This document shows positions 33,255 through 42,199 of a stretch of 64,000 nt of DNA, one piece after another. The DNA lies in assembly GCA_046595995.1 (NCBI GenBank), contig JBKJNB010000072.1, positions 1 to 64,000 on the forward strand, written 5' to 3'. The position numbers and the translations under genes were made by a program. Every line of letters begins with the position of its first letter. Positions within the stretch are counted from its first letter, which is position 1. Origin of the DNA: JAWXBR01 sp046595995. GTDB taxonomy: Bacteria > Bacteroidota > Ignavibacteria > Kapaibacteriales > Kapaibacteriaceae. The notes under the pieces were generated by a model. The model saw only the letters and a list, made by a program, of their open reading frames with translations. It had not been told where the DNA came from and ran no database searches.

Positions 33255-35422
33255 TAAGCAGAGTTAAGAATATCAAACCACTTCAGGTACTTCGTACCCT
33301 GTTGTACATTACAGTCGGCGTTGCCGTTGTAGTGCTGGTGTTTGTGGCGTTTGTGCTGAGTGATGGTCTACCGACGCTCGAGCAGCTCGAGAATCCGAAA
33401 CAGGATTTAGCCACACAAGTATTCAGCGCCGATGGCGTCTTGCTCGAACACTTTGCAACGACGCGTCGCACGTACACCCCCTTCGATTCTATTCCGAAGC
33501 CCTTCATTAACGCACTCATTGCAACAGAAGACAGAGCGTTCTACGACCACTGGGGTGTGCACACCATGCGCATTTTTAAAGCAGGGTTAAAGAACGTGTT
33601 TGCTCTTCGGACGAAAGAGGGCGCATCAACGATTACGCAACAACTAGCGCGCAATCTGTATTTCACACAGGAACAGACTGTGTCGCGCAAGGTGCGCGAA
33701 GCCTGGACTGCGCTGCAGATAGAACGTACGTATACGAAGAACGAAATCCTCGAGCTGTATTCGAACACCGTGTACTACGGTCGCGGCGCGTATGGCATAC
33801 GCGTGGCTTCGCAGGTGTACTTCAACAAAGAACCAATGAAGCTCTCTACGGCGGAGTGCGCATACATGGTTGGCTTGTTCAAGGCACCGGAGCGTTATGC
33901 GAATGACGACAGCCTGGGTATTGCCAGACGCAACCTAATTCTAGGCATGATGAAAGATGAGGCCCTTTTATCTGAAGCGCAGTGGGCAAAGTCAACAGCA
34001 GAGCCCATAATGCGCGCGAGCGCCTCCACAATGTTTCGTGGCATCGCCCCGCACTTTGCCGAAATGGTTCGCCAGCAGCTAAGTGTTGGAAGCGAGAAGC
34101 TCAAAGGGTACGACCTGTATCGCGACGGCCTCATCATTCACACGACGTTGAATGCACAAATGCAGCGTTATGCAAACGAAGCTGTAAGCGAACACCTTAC
34201 ACAGTATCAGCAGCTCTTTAATAAGTCGTGGTCATGGAAGGGAAAGTCGCCGCTCCTAAATAGCATCATTGAGCGTGCTGTGTCGAAAAAGGCCGAATAC
34301 ATTGCTGCAACGCCAGAAAAACGCAAGCAACTTGTCGAACGATATAAGCGCGACAAATCGTTTGTCGACTCGTTAAAGCGTGACGTCACGACCATACAAA
34401 TAGGGCTCGTAGTTGAAGACCCACGCACTGGCGGTATTCTCGCATTAGTGGGCGCTTCACCACAGGCGATGAAGTTGAATCCCGCATCACGGTATTCGCT
34501 TAACCACGCTACGCAAATTCGGCGTCAGCCCGGGTCGTCGTTCAAACCATTTGTTTATGCGTCCGCGCTCGAAGACGGCCTTACGCCCGAAACCATGATT
34601 GAAAGCGGTCCGTTCAGCACAACGCTTGCTTCTGGCGAAATCTGGAACCCGAGAGGATCGAGTAAGCAAGGCGGACCCATGGCGTTACGTACCGCATTAA
34701 AGTTCTCGACAAATACTGTTGCTGCGCGGCTGATTACCGAACACACTACTCCGGGTGCTGTTATCAACCTGTGTCAGCGCCTTGGCATTCAGTCGCCGAT
34801 GCGTGCAGTGCCGTCGATTGCACTTGGCTCTGTCGAAGTAACGCCTCTTGAGATGACGTCTGCGTATGCGGCTCTTGCCAACCAGGGTGTATCGGTTCAG
34901 TCTTTTACCATAGCACGAATCGAAGATCGAATGGGCAACGTTTTGTACGAGGCACGTCCGCCGCAAAACGTGAACGACGCCGTTAGCCCAGAAGTCGCTC
35001 GTAATATGATCTCGATGATGCGTGGTGTTGTCGATGGTGGCACGGCGTCGAGCATTCGTAAATTTTTCAAGTATGACGCTGCTGGCAAAACAGGCACAAC
35101 TAACGACTTTGCCGATGCATGGTTTGTTGGCTTCACGCCTCAGCTAACTGCAGGTGTGTGGGTCGGTTTCGACGATAGGCGTGTGATGTTTCAAGGGGAT
35201 TATGGGCAAGGGGGCCGCGCGGCTGCGCCGGCATGGGGCCGTCTTATGCAGAAGGTGTACAACGATCCGCAGCTCGGATATCGTCAGACCACATTCCGGG
35301 TCGCAAAAGATTCGTCAGACGTACCAACTCCCGCCGATATCAAGAGTCCGCCCCGCGAGCAAACTGATGACGACTCTTCGACGACAACGCCACCTCAACC
35401 AACACCTACGACTCCCCCATGA
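33251..35422 (+). CDS. Bifunctional penicillin-binding protein 1A-type (transglycosylase/transpeptidase)
   Basis: Class A PBP that polymerises and crosslinks peptidoglycan. A single membrane anchor (about residues 16-37) precedes a GT51 transglycosylase domain with the catalytic glutamate in ATEDRAFYDHWG (E93), then the linker and a transpeptidase domain with SxxK in QPGSSFKPF (S429/K432), SxN in KFSTNT (S486-N488) and KTG in AGKTGTTND (613-615). The length of 723 is normal. The C-terminus is a Pro/Thr-rich tail. The start is TTG, overlapping the stop of the OmpA-lipoprotein gene (TTGA). The stop overlaps the FAH gene (ATGA). Coupling to an OmpA lipoprotein fits cell-wall work. Confidence 0.95.
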   Translation: MISRVKNIKPLQVLRTLLYITVGVAVVVLVFVAFVLSDGLPTLEQLENPKQDLATQVFSADGVLLEHFATTRRTYTPFDSIPKPFINALIATEDRAFYDHWGVHTMRIFKAGLKNVFALRTKEGASTITQQLARNLYFTQEQTVSRKVREAWTALQIERTYTKNEILELYSNTVYYGRGAYGIRVASQVYFNKEPMKLSTAECAYMVGLFKAPERYANDDSLGIARRNLILGMMKDEALLSEAQWAKSTAEPIMRASASTMFRGIAPHFAEMVRQQLSVGSEKLKGYDLYRDGLIIHTTLNAQMQRYANEAVSEHLTQYQQLFNKSWSWKGKSPLLNSIIERAVSKKAEYIAATPEKRKQLVERYKRDKSFVDSLKRDVTTIQIGLVVEDPRTGGILALVGASPQAMKLNPASRYSLNHATQIRRQPGSSFKPFVYASALEDGLTPETMIESGPFSTTLASGEIWNPRGSSKQGGPMALRTALKFSTNTVAARLITEHTTPGAVINLCQRLGIQSPMRAVPSIALGSVEVTPLEMTSAYAALANQGVSVQSFTIARIEDRMGNVLYEARPPQNVNDAVSPEVARNMISMMRGVVDGGTASSIRKFFKYDAAGKTGTTNDFADAWFVGFTPQLTAGVWVGFDDRRVMFQGDYGQGGRAAAPAWGRLMQKVYNDPQLGYRQTTFRVAKDSSDVPTPADIKSPPREQTDDDSSTTTPPQPTPTTPP

Positions 35423-36063
35423 TGGTAGCGCGCCAACATTGGACGTTTACAGATGGCACAACGCTGCCTATCGGTACGATGTACTGCATAGGTCGAAACT
35501 ATGCGGCACATGCACGTGAGATGAACGCCGAAGTATCTGAAAAGCCCCTTGTGTTTCTCAAGCCCCCTGCTGCATACGTGCGTAGTGGTGGTGTGGTCGT
35601 CTTGCCAGCGTGGTCAGATAATATCCATCATGAAGTCGAGATGGTAGTAGTGATGGGTGCGAGTGGTGTTACTGGTATTGGCGTCGGACTCGATCTTACA
35701 GCGCGTGATGTTCAGTCGATTGCAAAGCAGCGTGGTGAGCCCTGGGCTGTTGCGAAAGGGTGGCGCGGATCGGCGCCCGTTTCAGACATCGTGCCCGTGG
35801 CTGTGGCCGGTAACGGTCCGTGGGAAATCGACCTCACGATTAACGGCGAACAGCGCCAACGCGTATCGACATCGCAGATGGAGCGGTCGATCGATGCACT
35901 CATCGCCTACCTCGATGATGTGTTCTCATTGCAGGAAGGCGATTGTATTTTTACGGGCACTCCGGAAGGGGTTGCTCGTTGTGTTGCCGGTGACGTTGCG
36001 GTGGCGCGACTCTGCGCTGATTCGACGGATGTCCTTGCCTCGCTTACTCTTTCTTTTGTTTAG
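35419..36063 (+). CDS. Fumarylacetoacetate hydrolase-family protein (FAHD1-like)
   Basis: A 214-residue FAH-domain enzyme of the short YcgM/FAHD1 type, which acts on acylpyruvates or oxaloacetate with a divalent metal. It shows MYCIGRNYAAHAREMNAEVSEKPLVFLKPPAA, then the metal-ligand region HHEVEMVVVMG, VGLDLTARDVQSIAKQRGEPWAVAKG and IFTGTPEGVARCVAGD near the end. The substrate cannot be fixed from sequence. It is coupled to PBP1A by an ATGA overlap and lies in the same operon as kynurenine monooxygenase, suggesting, but not proving, a role in breakdown of aromatic or keto acids. Confidence 0.92.
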   Translation: MMVARQHWTFTDGTTLPIGTMYCIGRNYAAHAREMNAEVSEKPLVFLKPPAAYVRSGGVVVLPAWSDNIHHEVEMVVVMGASGVTGIGVGLDLTARDVQSIAKQRGEPWAVAKGWRGSAPVSDIVPVAVAGNGPWEIDLTINGEQRQRVSTSQMERSIDALIAYLDDVFSLQEGDCIFTGTPEGVARCVAGDVAVARLCADSTDVLASLTLSFV

Positions 36064-36069
36064 GTCAGC

Positions 36070-37473
36070 ATGCAACGTATCGTCTACTCTCTTTGTGTTC
36101 TCGTTTTACTGTTTGCCCTGATTGGATGCGGCACGTATACCCGCGTCGAGAAGGACATCTACACGATTACCGAGGCCGACACCACCGTCGCTGAGCGCGT
36201 TACGAATCAGCCGGGTGATCGGGACAACGGCGTTATCTATCCGTCGTCGCGTACTATAACGACCTCGCGTAAGATGATACAGCGTGATAGCATTGCTGAG
36301 CGTACATACCCGAATTTCATTCGTCTCGGCTTGTTCGAAAGTATCGGCACAATTGGTTCAAGCATTAATGGTGCACCGAGTACCAACACCGGAATCTTCG
36401 GACTGTTTCACGATATCGATGAAACGTTTTTTAATGCGGAGAAAGACACGTCGAAATCGCGGCTTTTCTCTGGTGAGATCTATCGCATGGGCATTACCGA
36501 ATGGCGCTTGCGAATCTTCGATGAAGACCCAGGGTGGAGTTGGGGCATTACCGCATTCGAATTTATTCGTCCGGACGACGGCAATAACCACACGCTAATG
36601 GGTGCTGGAGTTCTTTCACTCAAGAAGCGTTTCTACTTCAAGAACACGATACCGTACTTGGCAATCGCACCATTTTTCTCCGTTGCAGTTGCGCCGTCTA
36701 CGTACACGCACTTTGGTGCATCGGCAGACATTGGCAGTATCGGCGGCGTTAACCTTCGCTTGCACGCAGGTGGTGTTTGGGGAGTGCCTACTGCGTTTGT
36801 GTTTAAGAACGCACTCTTCTTTCCTTACGTGGGTCTTGGCATTTCGGTCTTCGATTTCCTGAACAGAGAAGAAGAGTTGAGCGTTGAATGGAAGTACCAC
36901 GAGCATTCGGCCTGGGACTTAAGCATTGCTGAGTTGATCGTTGTTTCTGCGAATGTCGACGATGCCTTTCTTAGCCCTAAAGAACCTAGTACGTCGAAGC
37001 CCATAATCTCGGGGGTTGTAATGCGAGCCCTCTCTGCGACCATTGCTTTGCCGGTGCTGGATTACCGACTTACGCTCGGCACATCACTTGCGAGTTTTTT
37101 CGGAATCGGACTTACCGAGTTTGCTCTCGGCATTCTCCCATTGCGAGCCAGTTACATCTGGCATCCGTTTCAAACCGATCTTGTTATCGAACCATTCGTA
37201 GAAGGTGCGTTCGCACCGTCGCGGTATGTGCATGTAGGATTTCGTGCGCAGATGGCGTTAGCCGAAGAAGTGTCGCTAATACTTCAGGGCGGATTTGTAA
37301 ATGGCTCAACGGGCTCGAATGCTGCATTCAATACCGACGGTAGACGTCCGAGAGTAATTACCGACGACCCACGTGCGTTCAGTGCCGTTTACTTCGGCTT
37401 TGGCTTGGCAGTCTTTGACCGCATGTTCAGTCGCAAAGATCTTCGATACGGCAAGGGATATCCGCATGAGTAG
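36070..37473 (+). CDS. Lipoprotein, probable outer-membrane-associated, unknown function
   Basis: A 467-residue protein with a lipoprotein signal (VYSLCVLVLLFALIGC, C20) and a body dominated by amphipathic beta-strands: YLAIAPFFSVAVAPSTYTHFGASADIGSIGGVNLRLHAGGVWG, YLTLGTSLASFFGIGLTEF-type strands, SYIWHPFQTDLVIEPFVEGAFAPS, and a final strand AVYFGFGLAVFDRMF. The pattern suggests an outer-membrane barrel or barrel-like domain after an N-terminal linker rich in T, D and R. I do not recognise the family. It begins 6 bases after the FAH gene and overlaps the next lipoprotein gene by 8 bases. Confidence 0.75.
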   Translation: MQRIVYSLCVLVLLFALIGCGTYTRVEKDIYTITEADTTVAERVTNQPGDRDNGVIYPSSRTITTSRKMIQRDSIAERTYPNFIRLGLFESIGTIGSSINGAPSTNTGIFGLFHDIDETFFNAEKDTSKSRLFSGEIYRMGITEWRLRIFDEDPGWSWGITAFEFIRPDDGNNHTLMGAGVLSLKKRFYFKNTIPYLAIAPFFSVAVAPSTYTHFGASADIGSIGGVNLRLHAGGVWGVPTAFVFKNALFFPYVGLGISVFDFLNREEELSVEWKYHEHSAWDLSIAELIVVSANVDDAFLSPKEPSTSKPIISGVVMRALSATIALPVLDYRLTLGTSLASFFGIGLTEFALGILPLRASYIWHPFQTDLVIEPFVEGAFAPSRYVHVGFRAQMALAEEVSLILQGGFVNGSTGSNAAFNTDGRRPRVITDDPRAFSAVYFGFGLAVFDRMFSRKDLRYGKGYPHE

Positions 37474-38047
37474 AATGTATTTGCTAATTATCGGTGTAGT
37501 ACTGGGACTCAGCGCCTGCCGCGTTGGAGATCTCTCTACGTTTTCAATGCAGCCAAACACCGGTTGGCCAATCGAAGGTAAGATTGTTGATAATATTGAT
37601 GCTGTCGATGTTTATGCAGACAATGCCCTGAGAGTTGCAAGTGGGGGTGCTGTTGCATTCCGTAATCGAAAACTCACCGATGGAGTGTTGAGCATGCAGC
37701 TCACGTTGCAAGCGGGCAACTCCATCACGCTGTACACACGTACAACTCCGCACTCCGATTCTCTTTTGCAAGACCCAGGAATTTCCGTAGCCATTCGCAA
37801 CGGCGTCGTTACGGTTAGCCCGATTACGCCTCGTGTCTCTGTGCCAGTTACCATTCAGCCCGATGTACCCTTTGTTGTCGAGATAAAGAACGATGGACCT
37901 TGGATGGACATTACCGTTGCGTGTACGCACATCGGACGCTTTGCAACCGAGCGTCCGTCTACGGAATGGGTAATCCTTCGCAGCAGCGATCAGGCAAGCT
38001 TCACTATGGTCGATCCGACCTTCCGACCTCTGTATTCTGAAGAATGA
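37466..38047 (+). CDS. Small lipoprotein of unknown function
   Basis: A 193-residue lipoprotein: signal MYLLIIGVVLGLSAC with lipobox LSAC (C18), then a beta-sandwich-like body (VDVYADNALRVASGGAVAFRNRKLTDGVLSMQLTL, VRNGVVTVSPITPRVSVPVTIQPDVPFVVEIKNDGPWMDITVACTHIG). The arrangement of short strands is reminiscent of concanavalin-like or NPCBM-like jelly rolls but I cannot assign it. I chose the ATG at 37466, which has AAGGGA upstream and overlaps the previous stop by 8 bases. Its stop overlaps the monooxygenase start (ATGA). Confidence 0.72.
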   Translation: MSRMYLLIIGVVLGLSACRVGDLSTFSMQPNTGWPIEGKIVDNIDAVDVYADNALRVASGGAVAFRNRKLTDGVLSMQLTLQAGNSITLYTRTTPHSDSLLQDPGISVAIRNGVVTVSPITPRVSVPVTIQPDVPFVVEIKNDGPWMDITVACTHIGRFATERPSTEWVILRSSDQASFTMVDPTFRPLYSEE

Positions 38048-39447
38048 CACAACGCATTACAATTGTCGGAGCTGGTCTTGTGGGTTGTCTCCTAGGCGCC
38101 ATGCTGGCGAAGCGCGGCTATCGCGTGGAGATCTTTGAACGCAGGCCAGACATGCGTAGTACAGATATATCGGCTGGACGCTCGATTAATCTCGCACTCT
38201 CTGATAGGGGGCTGCGTGCATTGCACGCAGCGGGGCTAACCGATGACATAAGCGCTATTGCAATTCCCATGCGTGGTCGTGTAACACATGATATGCTGAG
38301 TGCGCAAGCCTTCTACCCGTACGGCGTTGGCGATCAGGCCATTAACAGCGTGTCGCGCGGAGAACTGAACAAAACGTTGCTATCGTGTGCTGAACGGTAT
38401 GGCGCTCGTATATCATTCGACATGCGGTGCACAGATGTTCACGTTAACACTGGAAAGGCGGTGTTTCAACAATCGGACTCGCACTTGCCTGCAGAGTCGG
38501 AGTCCGGCATTTTGATTGGAGCCGATGGCGCGTTCTCTGCCGTCCGAGATCACATGCTCAAGACAGACAGATTCGAGTACTCACAAAGTTTTCTAGAGCA
38601 TGGCTACAAAGAGCTGCACATTCCGTCAGGACTCGCAGGCGAGTTCTTACTCGATAAGAACGCTCTGCATATCTGGCCACGGCAGTCGTACATGATGATT
38701 GCACTTCCAAATCTGGATGGCAGTTTTACATGCACGCTTTTCTTTCCGCACGAAGGTTCGCCGTCATTTCAAGAGCTGACATCTCCAGAAAAAGTCCTTG
38801 ATTTTTTTACGACGCAGTTCCCGGACGCCGTTCCACTTATGCCGACGTTGGTGCAGGACTACTTCTTTAATCCGCAGTCATCGCTCGTTACGATTCGGTG
38901 TTCGCCTTGGACAATTGGTGGAAGCGTGATGCTTATTGGTGATGCTGCTCATGCCATCGTGCCCTTTTATGGTCAGGGTATGAATGCTGGCTTCGAGGAT
39001 TGCCGTATTCTACTCGAGTGCCTGGATACATCGAACGATGATTGGCCAGCCGCTATGTCGATGTATGAAAGCCTTCGTAAACCTGCAGCAGATGCTATCG
39101 CGGATTTAGCGGTAGACAACTTTGTAGAGATGCGCGATAAGGTTGCGGATCCGGATTTTCTGTTGCGCAAAAAAATTGAGTCGTTTCTGTTTACGACCTA
39201 TCCAAAGAAGTTCGTACCACTGTACACGATGGTTACGTTTTCGTCGGACGTGCCATACAACGAAGCACAACGTGTAAGTAAAGACCAAACACTTCTTATG
39301 GATTCGTTATTGCGTATTCCGTCGGTAGTTGCCGATTGGACATCAGAGGAAGCAAAGAAAGACATTGACGCGATTATGTCGAATCGTAGTCCGATCGTCT
39401 TCGCGTCGGGTTCGCCTACTTTCTTCGCGTCGGGTTCGCCTACTTAA
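38044..39447 (+). CDS. kmo: Kynurenine 3-monooxygenase-like flavoprotein
   Basis: FAD- and NAD(P)H-dependent hydroxylation of kynurenine to 3-hydroxykynurenine. The 467-residue protein has the N-terminal Rossmann loop ITIVGAGLVGCLLGAMLAKRGYRVEIFERRPDMR, the KMO-specific region DISAGRSINLALSDRGLRALHAAG, LIGADGAFSAVRDHML, and the second FAD motif MLIGDAAHAIVPFYGQGMNAGFEDCRILLE, typical of KMO rather than general PHBH enzymes. The last 15 residues are a duplicated FASGSPT tail from a 24-bp tandem repeat. No kynureninase or tryptophan dioxygenase gene is in the window. It ends the eight-gene operon and overlaps the convergent T9SS gene by 8 bases. Confidence 0.92.
   Translation: MTQRITIVGAGLVGCLLGAMLAKRGYRVEIFERRPDMRSTDISAGRSINLALSDRGLRALHAAGLTDDISAIAIPMRGRVTHDMLSAQAFYPYGVGDQAINSVSRGELNKTLLSCAERYGARISFDMRCTDVHVNTGKAVFQQSDSHLPAESESGILIGADGAFSAVRDHMLKTDRFEYSQSFLEHGYKELHIPSGLAGEFLLDKNALHIWPRQSYMMIALPNLDGSFTCTLFFPHEGSPSFQELTSPEKVLDFFTTQFPDAVPLMPTLVQDYFFNPQSSLVTIRCSPWTIGGSVMLIGDAAHAIVPFYGQGMNAGFEDCRILLECLDTSNDDWPAAMSMYESLRKPAADAIADLAVDNFVEMRDKVADPDFLLRKKIESFLFTTYPKKFVPLYTMVTFSSDVPYNEAQRVSKDQTLLMDSLLRIPSVVADWTSEEAKKDIDAIMSNRSPIVFASGSPTFFASGSPT
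39399..39446 (+). repeat. 24-bp tandem duplication at the 3' end of kmo
   Basis: Two adjacent units (39399-39422 and 39423-39446) are identical over 23 bases (CTTCGCGTCGGGTTCGCCTA plus CTT) and encode FASGSPTF then FASGSPT-stop. They extend into the stop-codon overlap with the convergent gene. Confidence 0.9.
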
Positions 39448-42007
39448 TAACGGCAAGCGGAAAGGCCTGAGACTTGGCAGGCGAATTAAACACCACGACG
39501 TATGTGCCGCTTTCCCACTCATCGACAGGAATTTTGAGCGGAACTATGCGCGTAGTGTTTTCGACATGATAGTCGGTGTACCTGAACACACTACGTCCTT
39601 CAACATCGTAAATGCTAACGACGTACTCCCCACGCAATGTCATCTCTATATCGATTGTGACGTTGTCTGAAGCAGGGTTCGGATGCAGCCGTGCGGCTGG
39701 CATATCAACAAAACGCACCATGCGCACGTCAGAGGCGCAAGCACCTATAACGGTAATCGTGCCGGGCGTTACGGTTGTGATTGGATCGCGAGAAGCAACG
39801 ACCCACGTAAGATTGGAGATATCGATAGGCACTTCGGCAAGGCCGGAGTTGAGAACGGTACCTTCGAGTACAGTAAGAACTTCCTCATTTGCGCGGATGT
39901 ACACCGAATCGAGCTCGATTGTAAGGGTGCGAGTATTATTCACGAAGTCGAGTAGATCACGCAATCGTCTTCCACGAGATAGAGCCGTTGGCGCAAACCC
40001 TCGGCTATCCATCGTGAGATCGAACTGCAGCGTGACATTATCGAGACGCGTACTGTCCTGAAGCATTCGCATCGTAATGGGCACTTTAACGCCCAATGCA
40101 CCTACGCGTGCTGTCGAACTTCCCACAGTAAAGTTGGTGTAAACGGGATTCACCTTCGAGCGTATGATTGCAAATGCTGAGTCTACGCACGGGGATTGGA
40201 TGCTTACGCGGAGAGTCTCTTGTAGCTCCCCTTCGACTACGGCAATTAGAGATACGACGATGTCGAGGCTTGCACCTGGTGGTAACACGACAGGAAATCC
40301 TGGACTAACAACTGTGAATGGCGCTGGTACCGATATGGCGCTTATTACTGTGTACTCATCGTCTGTATTCACATAACGAATGCTACGGAAGTACTCTACG
40401 CTGAGATCGCTCGAACCAAAGTCTGCCGAAGCATCCATTTGAAACTGCGTCGGGTCTACGACTACGTTGATGTTGTCTATTCGATGAACGCATCCAATAC
40501 TGTCTACAGCATCCACGTAATACGTACCCGCTGCAGAAATCGATGTAATACGGTTCGTGTCGCCAGTGCTCCAACGATATGATACGAAGCCTGTCTTCGC
40601 CCACAGTGTTGCAACACCAACCGGACAAATTGTACTGTCTCCGCCTGCTTCGAGTACATAGCGTATTGGGTCTGCCCATGTAAATTTGTTCAAGACTACT
40701 CCGGGTTCGCCAGACGTAGATCCACGAGCTTTTAAGTAGCCATCGTTTTTGGGTTCGAGGTGTGTTCCACTAATGCCGGCGGTAACATCTGTGGTGATGT
40801 TGGCACGCGACTTCGGAAGGACCACAAGGCCACCGCCGCCGCCGCCGCCAGGACCGGATGACTGATACACAATATCGCGAGGTTGCGGGTTCTGAATTAG
40901 GGTGCCAATACTTCCACCAAAACCACCGCGTGCATTTGCCAGCAACGGGCCAGTAACGAGGTCGGTTTCTATGTATACAGTTCCGCCTGCTCCACCGCCG
41001 CCTGCTCCGTCCCACCCTGCGATCTTTCTGACATTACCACCGTTTGCACTCACGACGCGGCCGTTTGGAACGATTCTTTTCGCTCGGATGATTACCATGC
41101 CACCGCCGCTAGAGCCCGCCGTTGCTTCGAATGAGTGTCGGTTTTCATGACCACCACCACCACCACCACCTAGAAAGAGTCGCTGTAGTAGAACAGTCTG
41201 ATCCGCGAGTTGACGTCCGCCCCAGCCACCAACTTCGAGGATATTACATCTACTGGCGTGTCCACCCATACCACCACTGCCACCATTACCACCACCGCCA
41301 CCGCCAGCGTTATTGCCATTACCGCCGCCACCGCCAGAGAGTAGCTTGCCCCGAGCAGCTAACTGATCTTGATTAACAACACTCTCGCCTTTGGCGCCTG
41401 CATGCCCGACTGAGTACGGACTGTACCAAGCAGTGAAATTGCATGAGTTCGGCTTGCTGCCACCCTGAAAACCTCCGTGGAACCCTAACGAGTCGGCATT
41501 GATGTTTGCATTAAGCGTTAAGGTGCCAGCAACTTCGAAAGCGATTACGCCGCCTACTTTGCCGTTCCAACCTTTTGCCGTGATGTCCGACGTCACAACA
41601 GCGTCGGAGTACACCGGAACGCGAATCATTTGCACGCGATGTTGAGACTGATATCGATGGACAAATTTCGAGGCGAACTCAACGGTCGTACCGCGAATGT
41701 CCTTGACGAGCATAAACTCTAGGCAACCTGCAGCTTCTAGAGACACGAGGTCTCCGTACGTGCTGTCGTTGGCTTCGATGATGAGGGCGCCCTTCATCTG
41801 AAGAATAAGAACCTTGTCACCGATGTTCAGACCCTGCGGATCGGTAATCACGACGGCACTATCACAGTCAACAACGGTGGTCACCTCATAGTACGAGTTG
41901 ATGATGCCACCAATCTGCGTCTGAGTATGAGCAGTTGTCGCCAATGCCGCGGTAAATGCCACAAGGACCAAGGTTCTCACGAGCCAAGGTTGTTGCACGG
42001 TACACAT
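39440..42007 (-). CDS. Glycine-rich T9SS-secreted protein with C-terminal sorting domain
   Basis: An exported protein of about 855 residues. After a signal peptide (WLVRTLVLVAFTAALATTAHTQ) comes a beta-rich region (GLNIGDKVLILQMKGALI), then a strikingly glycine-rich stretch with G runs alternating with short strands (LSGGGGGNGNNAGGGGGG, FLGGGGGGGHENRHSFEA, SGPGGGGGGGLVVLPKS), an Ig/PKD-like module (VGVATLWAKTGFVSYRWSTGDT) and further sandwich modules. It ends in a clear T9SS type A domain (RLHPNPASDNVTIDIEM ... ESGTYVVVFNS). The start is uncertain: ATG at 42007 gives a normal signal peptide; ATG at 42070 sits closer to the TACGTTTG promoter. Likely surface matrix or adhesin. Confidence 0.82.
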   Translation of the reverse strand: MCTVQQPWLVRTLVLVAFTAALATTAHTQTQIGGIINSYYEVTTVVDCDSAVVITDPQGLNIGDKVLILQMKGALIIEANDSTYGDLVSLEAAGCLEFMLVKDIRGTTVEFASKFVHRYQSQHRVQMIRVPVYSDAVVTSDITAKGWNGKVGGVIAFEVAGTLTLNANINADSLGFHGGFQGGSKPNSCNFTAWYSPYSVGHAGAKGESVVNQDQLAARGKLLSGGGGGNGNNAGGGGGGNGGSGGMGGHASRCNILEVGGWGGRQLADQTVLLQRLFLGGGGGGGHENRHSFEATAGSSGGGMVIIRAKRIVPNGRVVSANGGNVRKIAGWDGAGGGGAGGTVYIETDLVTGPLLANARGGFGGSIGTLIQNPQPRDIVYQSSGPGGGGGGGLVVLPKSRANITTDVTAGISGTHLEPKNDGYLKARGSTSGEPGVVLNKFTWADPIRYVLEAGGDSTICPVGVATLWAKTGFVSYRWSTGDTNRITSISAAGTYYVDAVDSIGCVHRIDNINVVVDPTQFQMDASADFGSSDLSVEYFRSIRYVNTDDEYTVISAISVPAPFTVVSPGFPVVLPPGASLDIVVSLIAVVEGELQETLRVSIQSPCVDSAFAIIRSKVNPVYTNFTVGSSTARVGALGVKVPITMRMLQDSTRLDNVTLQFDLTMDSRGFAPTALSRGRRLRDLLDFVNNTRTLTIELDSVYIRANEEVLTVLEGTVLNSGLAEVPIDISNLTWVVASRDPITTVTPGTITVIGACASDVRMVRFVDMPAARLHPNPASDNVTIDIEMTLRGEYVVSIYDVEGRSVFRYTDYHVENTTRIVPLKIPVDEWESGTYVVVFNSPAKSQAFPLAVIK

Positions 42008-42097
42008 GAGTCGAGTCACAAAGTTCAAGAAGACTATTCGCTGTAATGTAACAAACTGCCCCCAAGTCATCTGAGGTACGGCTTGCAATGTTTATGC

Positions 42098-42105
42098 CAA
42101 ACGTA
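42098..42105 (-). promoter_or_regulatory. Promoter -7 box for the glycine-rich T9SS gene
   Basis: The minus strand reads TACGTTTG, an exact TAnnTTTG match, overlapping the first ACGT box of the array at 42101-42146. Transcription would start near 42091. Confidence 0.5.
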
Positions 42106-42147
42106 GTTCTACGTGGTTGATTTAGTCAACATACGTAATTATACGTA
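42101..42147. promoter_or_regulatory. Symmetric array of four ACGT boxes around a central inverted repeat
   Basis: ACGT occurs at 42101, 42111, 42133 and 42143, i.e. spaced 10, 22 and 10 bp. The boxes form two dyads, ACGTAG/CTACGT (42101-42114) and TACGTA/TACGTA (42132-42147). Centred between them is GTTGA/TCAAC (42116-42130). The whole lies in the divergent region between the glycine-rich T9SS gene and ldcA and overlaps the former's -7 box. Box spacing near whole helical turns suggests cooperative binding of a dimeric regulator on one face of the DNA. Confidence 0.6.
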
Positions 42148-42187
42148 CTAGGCCCTGTTAAATGATGTTCATGCAGAATCGGTGCTG

Positions 42188-42194
42188 TAATTTG
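42188..42194 (+). promoter_or_regulatory. Possible -7 box directly before ldcA
   Basis: TAATTTG resembles TAnnTTTG with one base fewer and ends five bases before the GTG at 42200, consistent with the leaderless layout of other first genes here. Confidence 0.3.
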
Positions 42195-42199
42195 CCTTG

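Noticed and set aside
41120..41345. CCACCA-rich repetitive stretch that resembles a CRISPR or simple-repeat array
   Set aside because: It is the coding sequence of poly-glycine runs on the minus strand, with no spacer-repeat periodicity.
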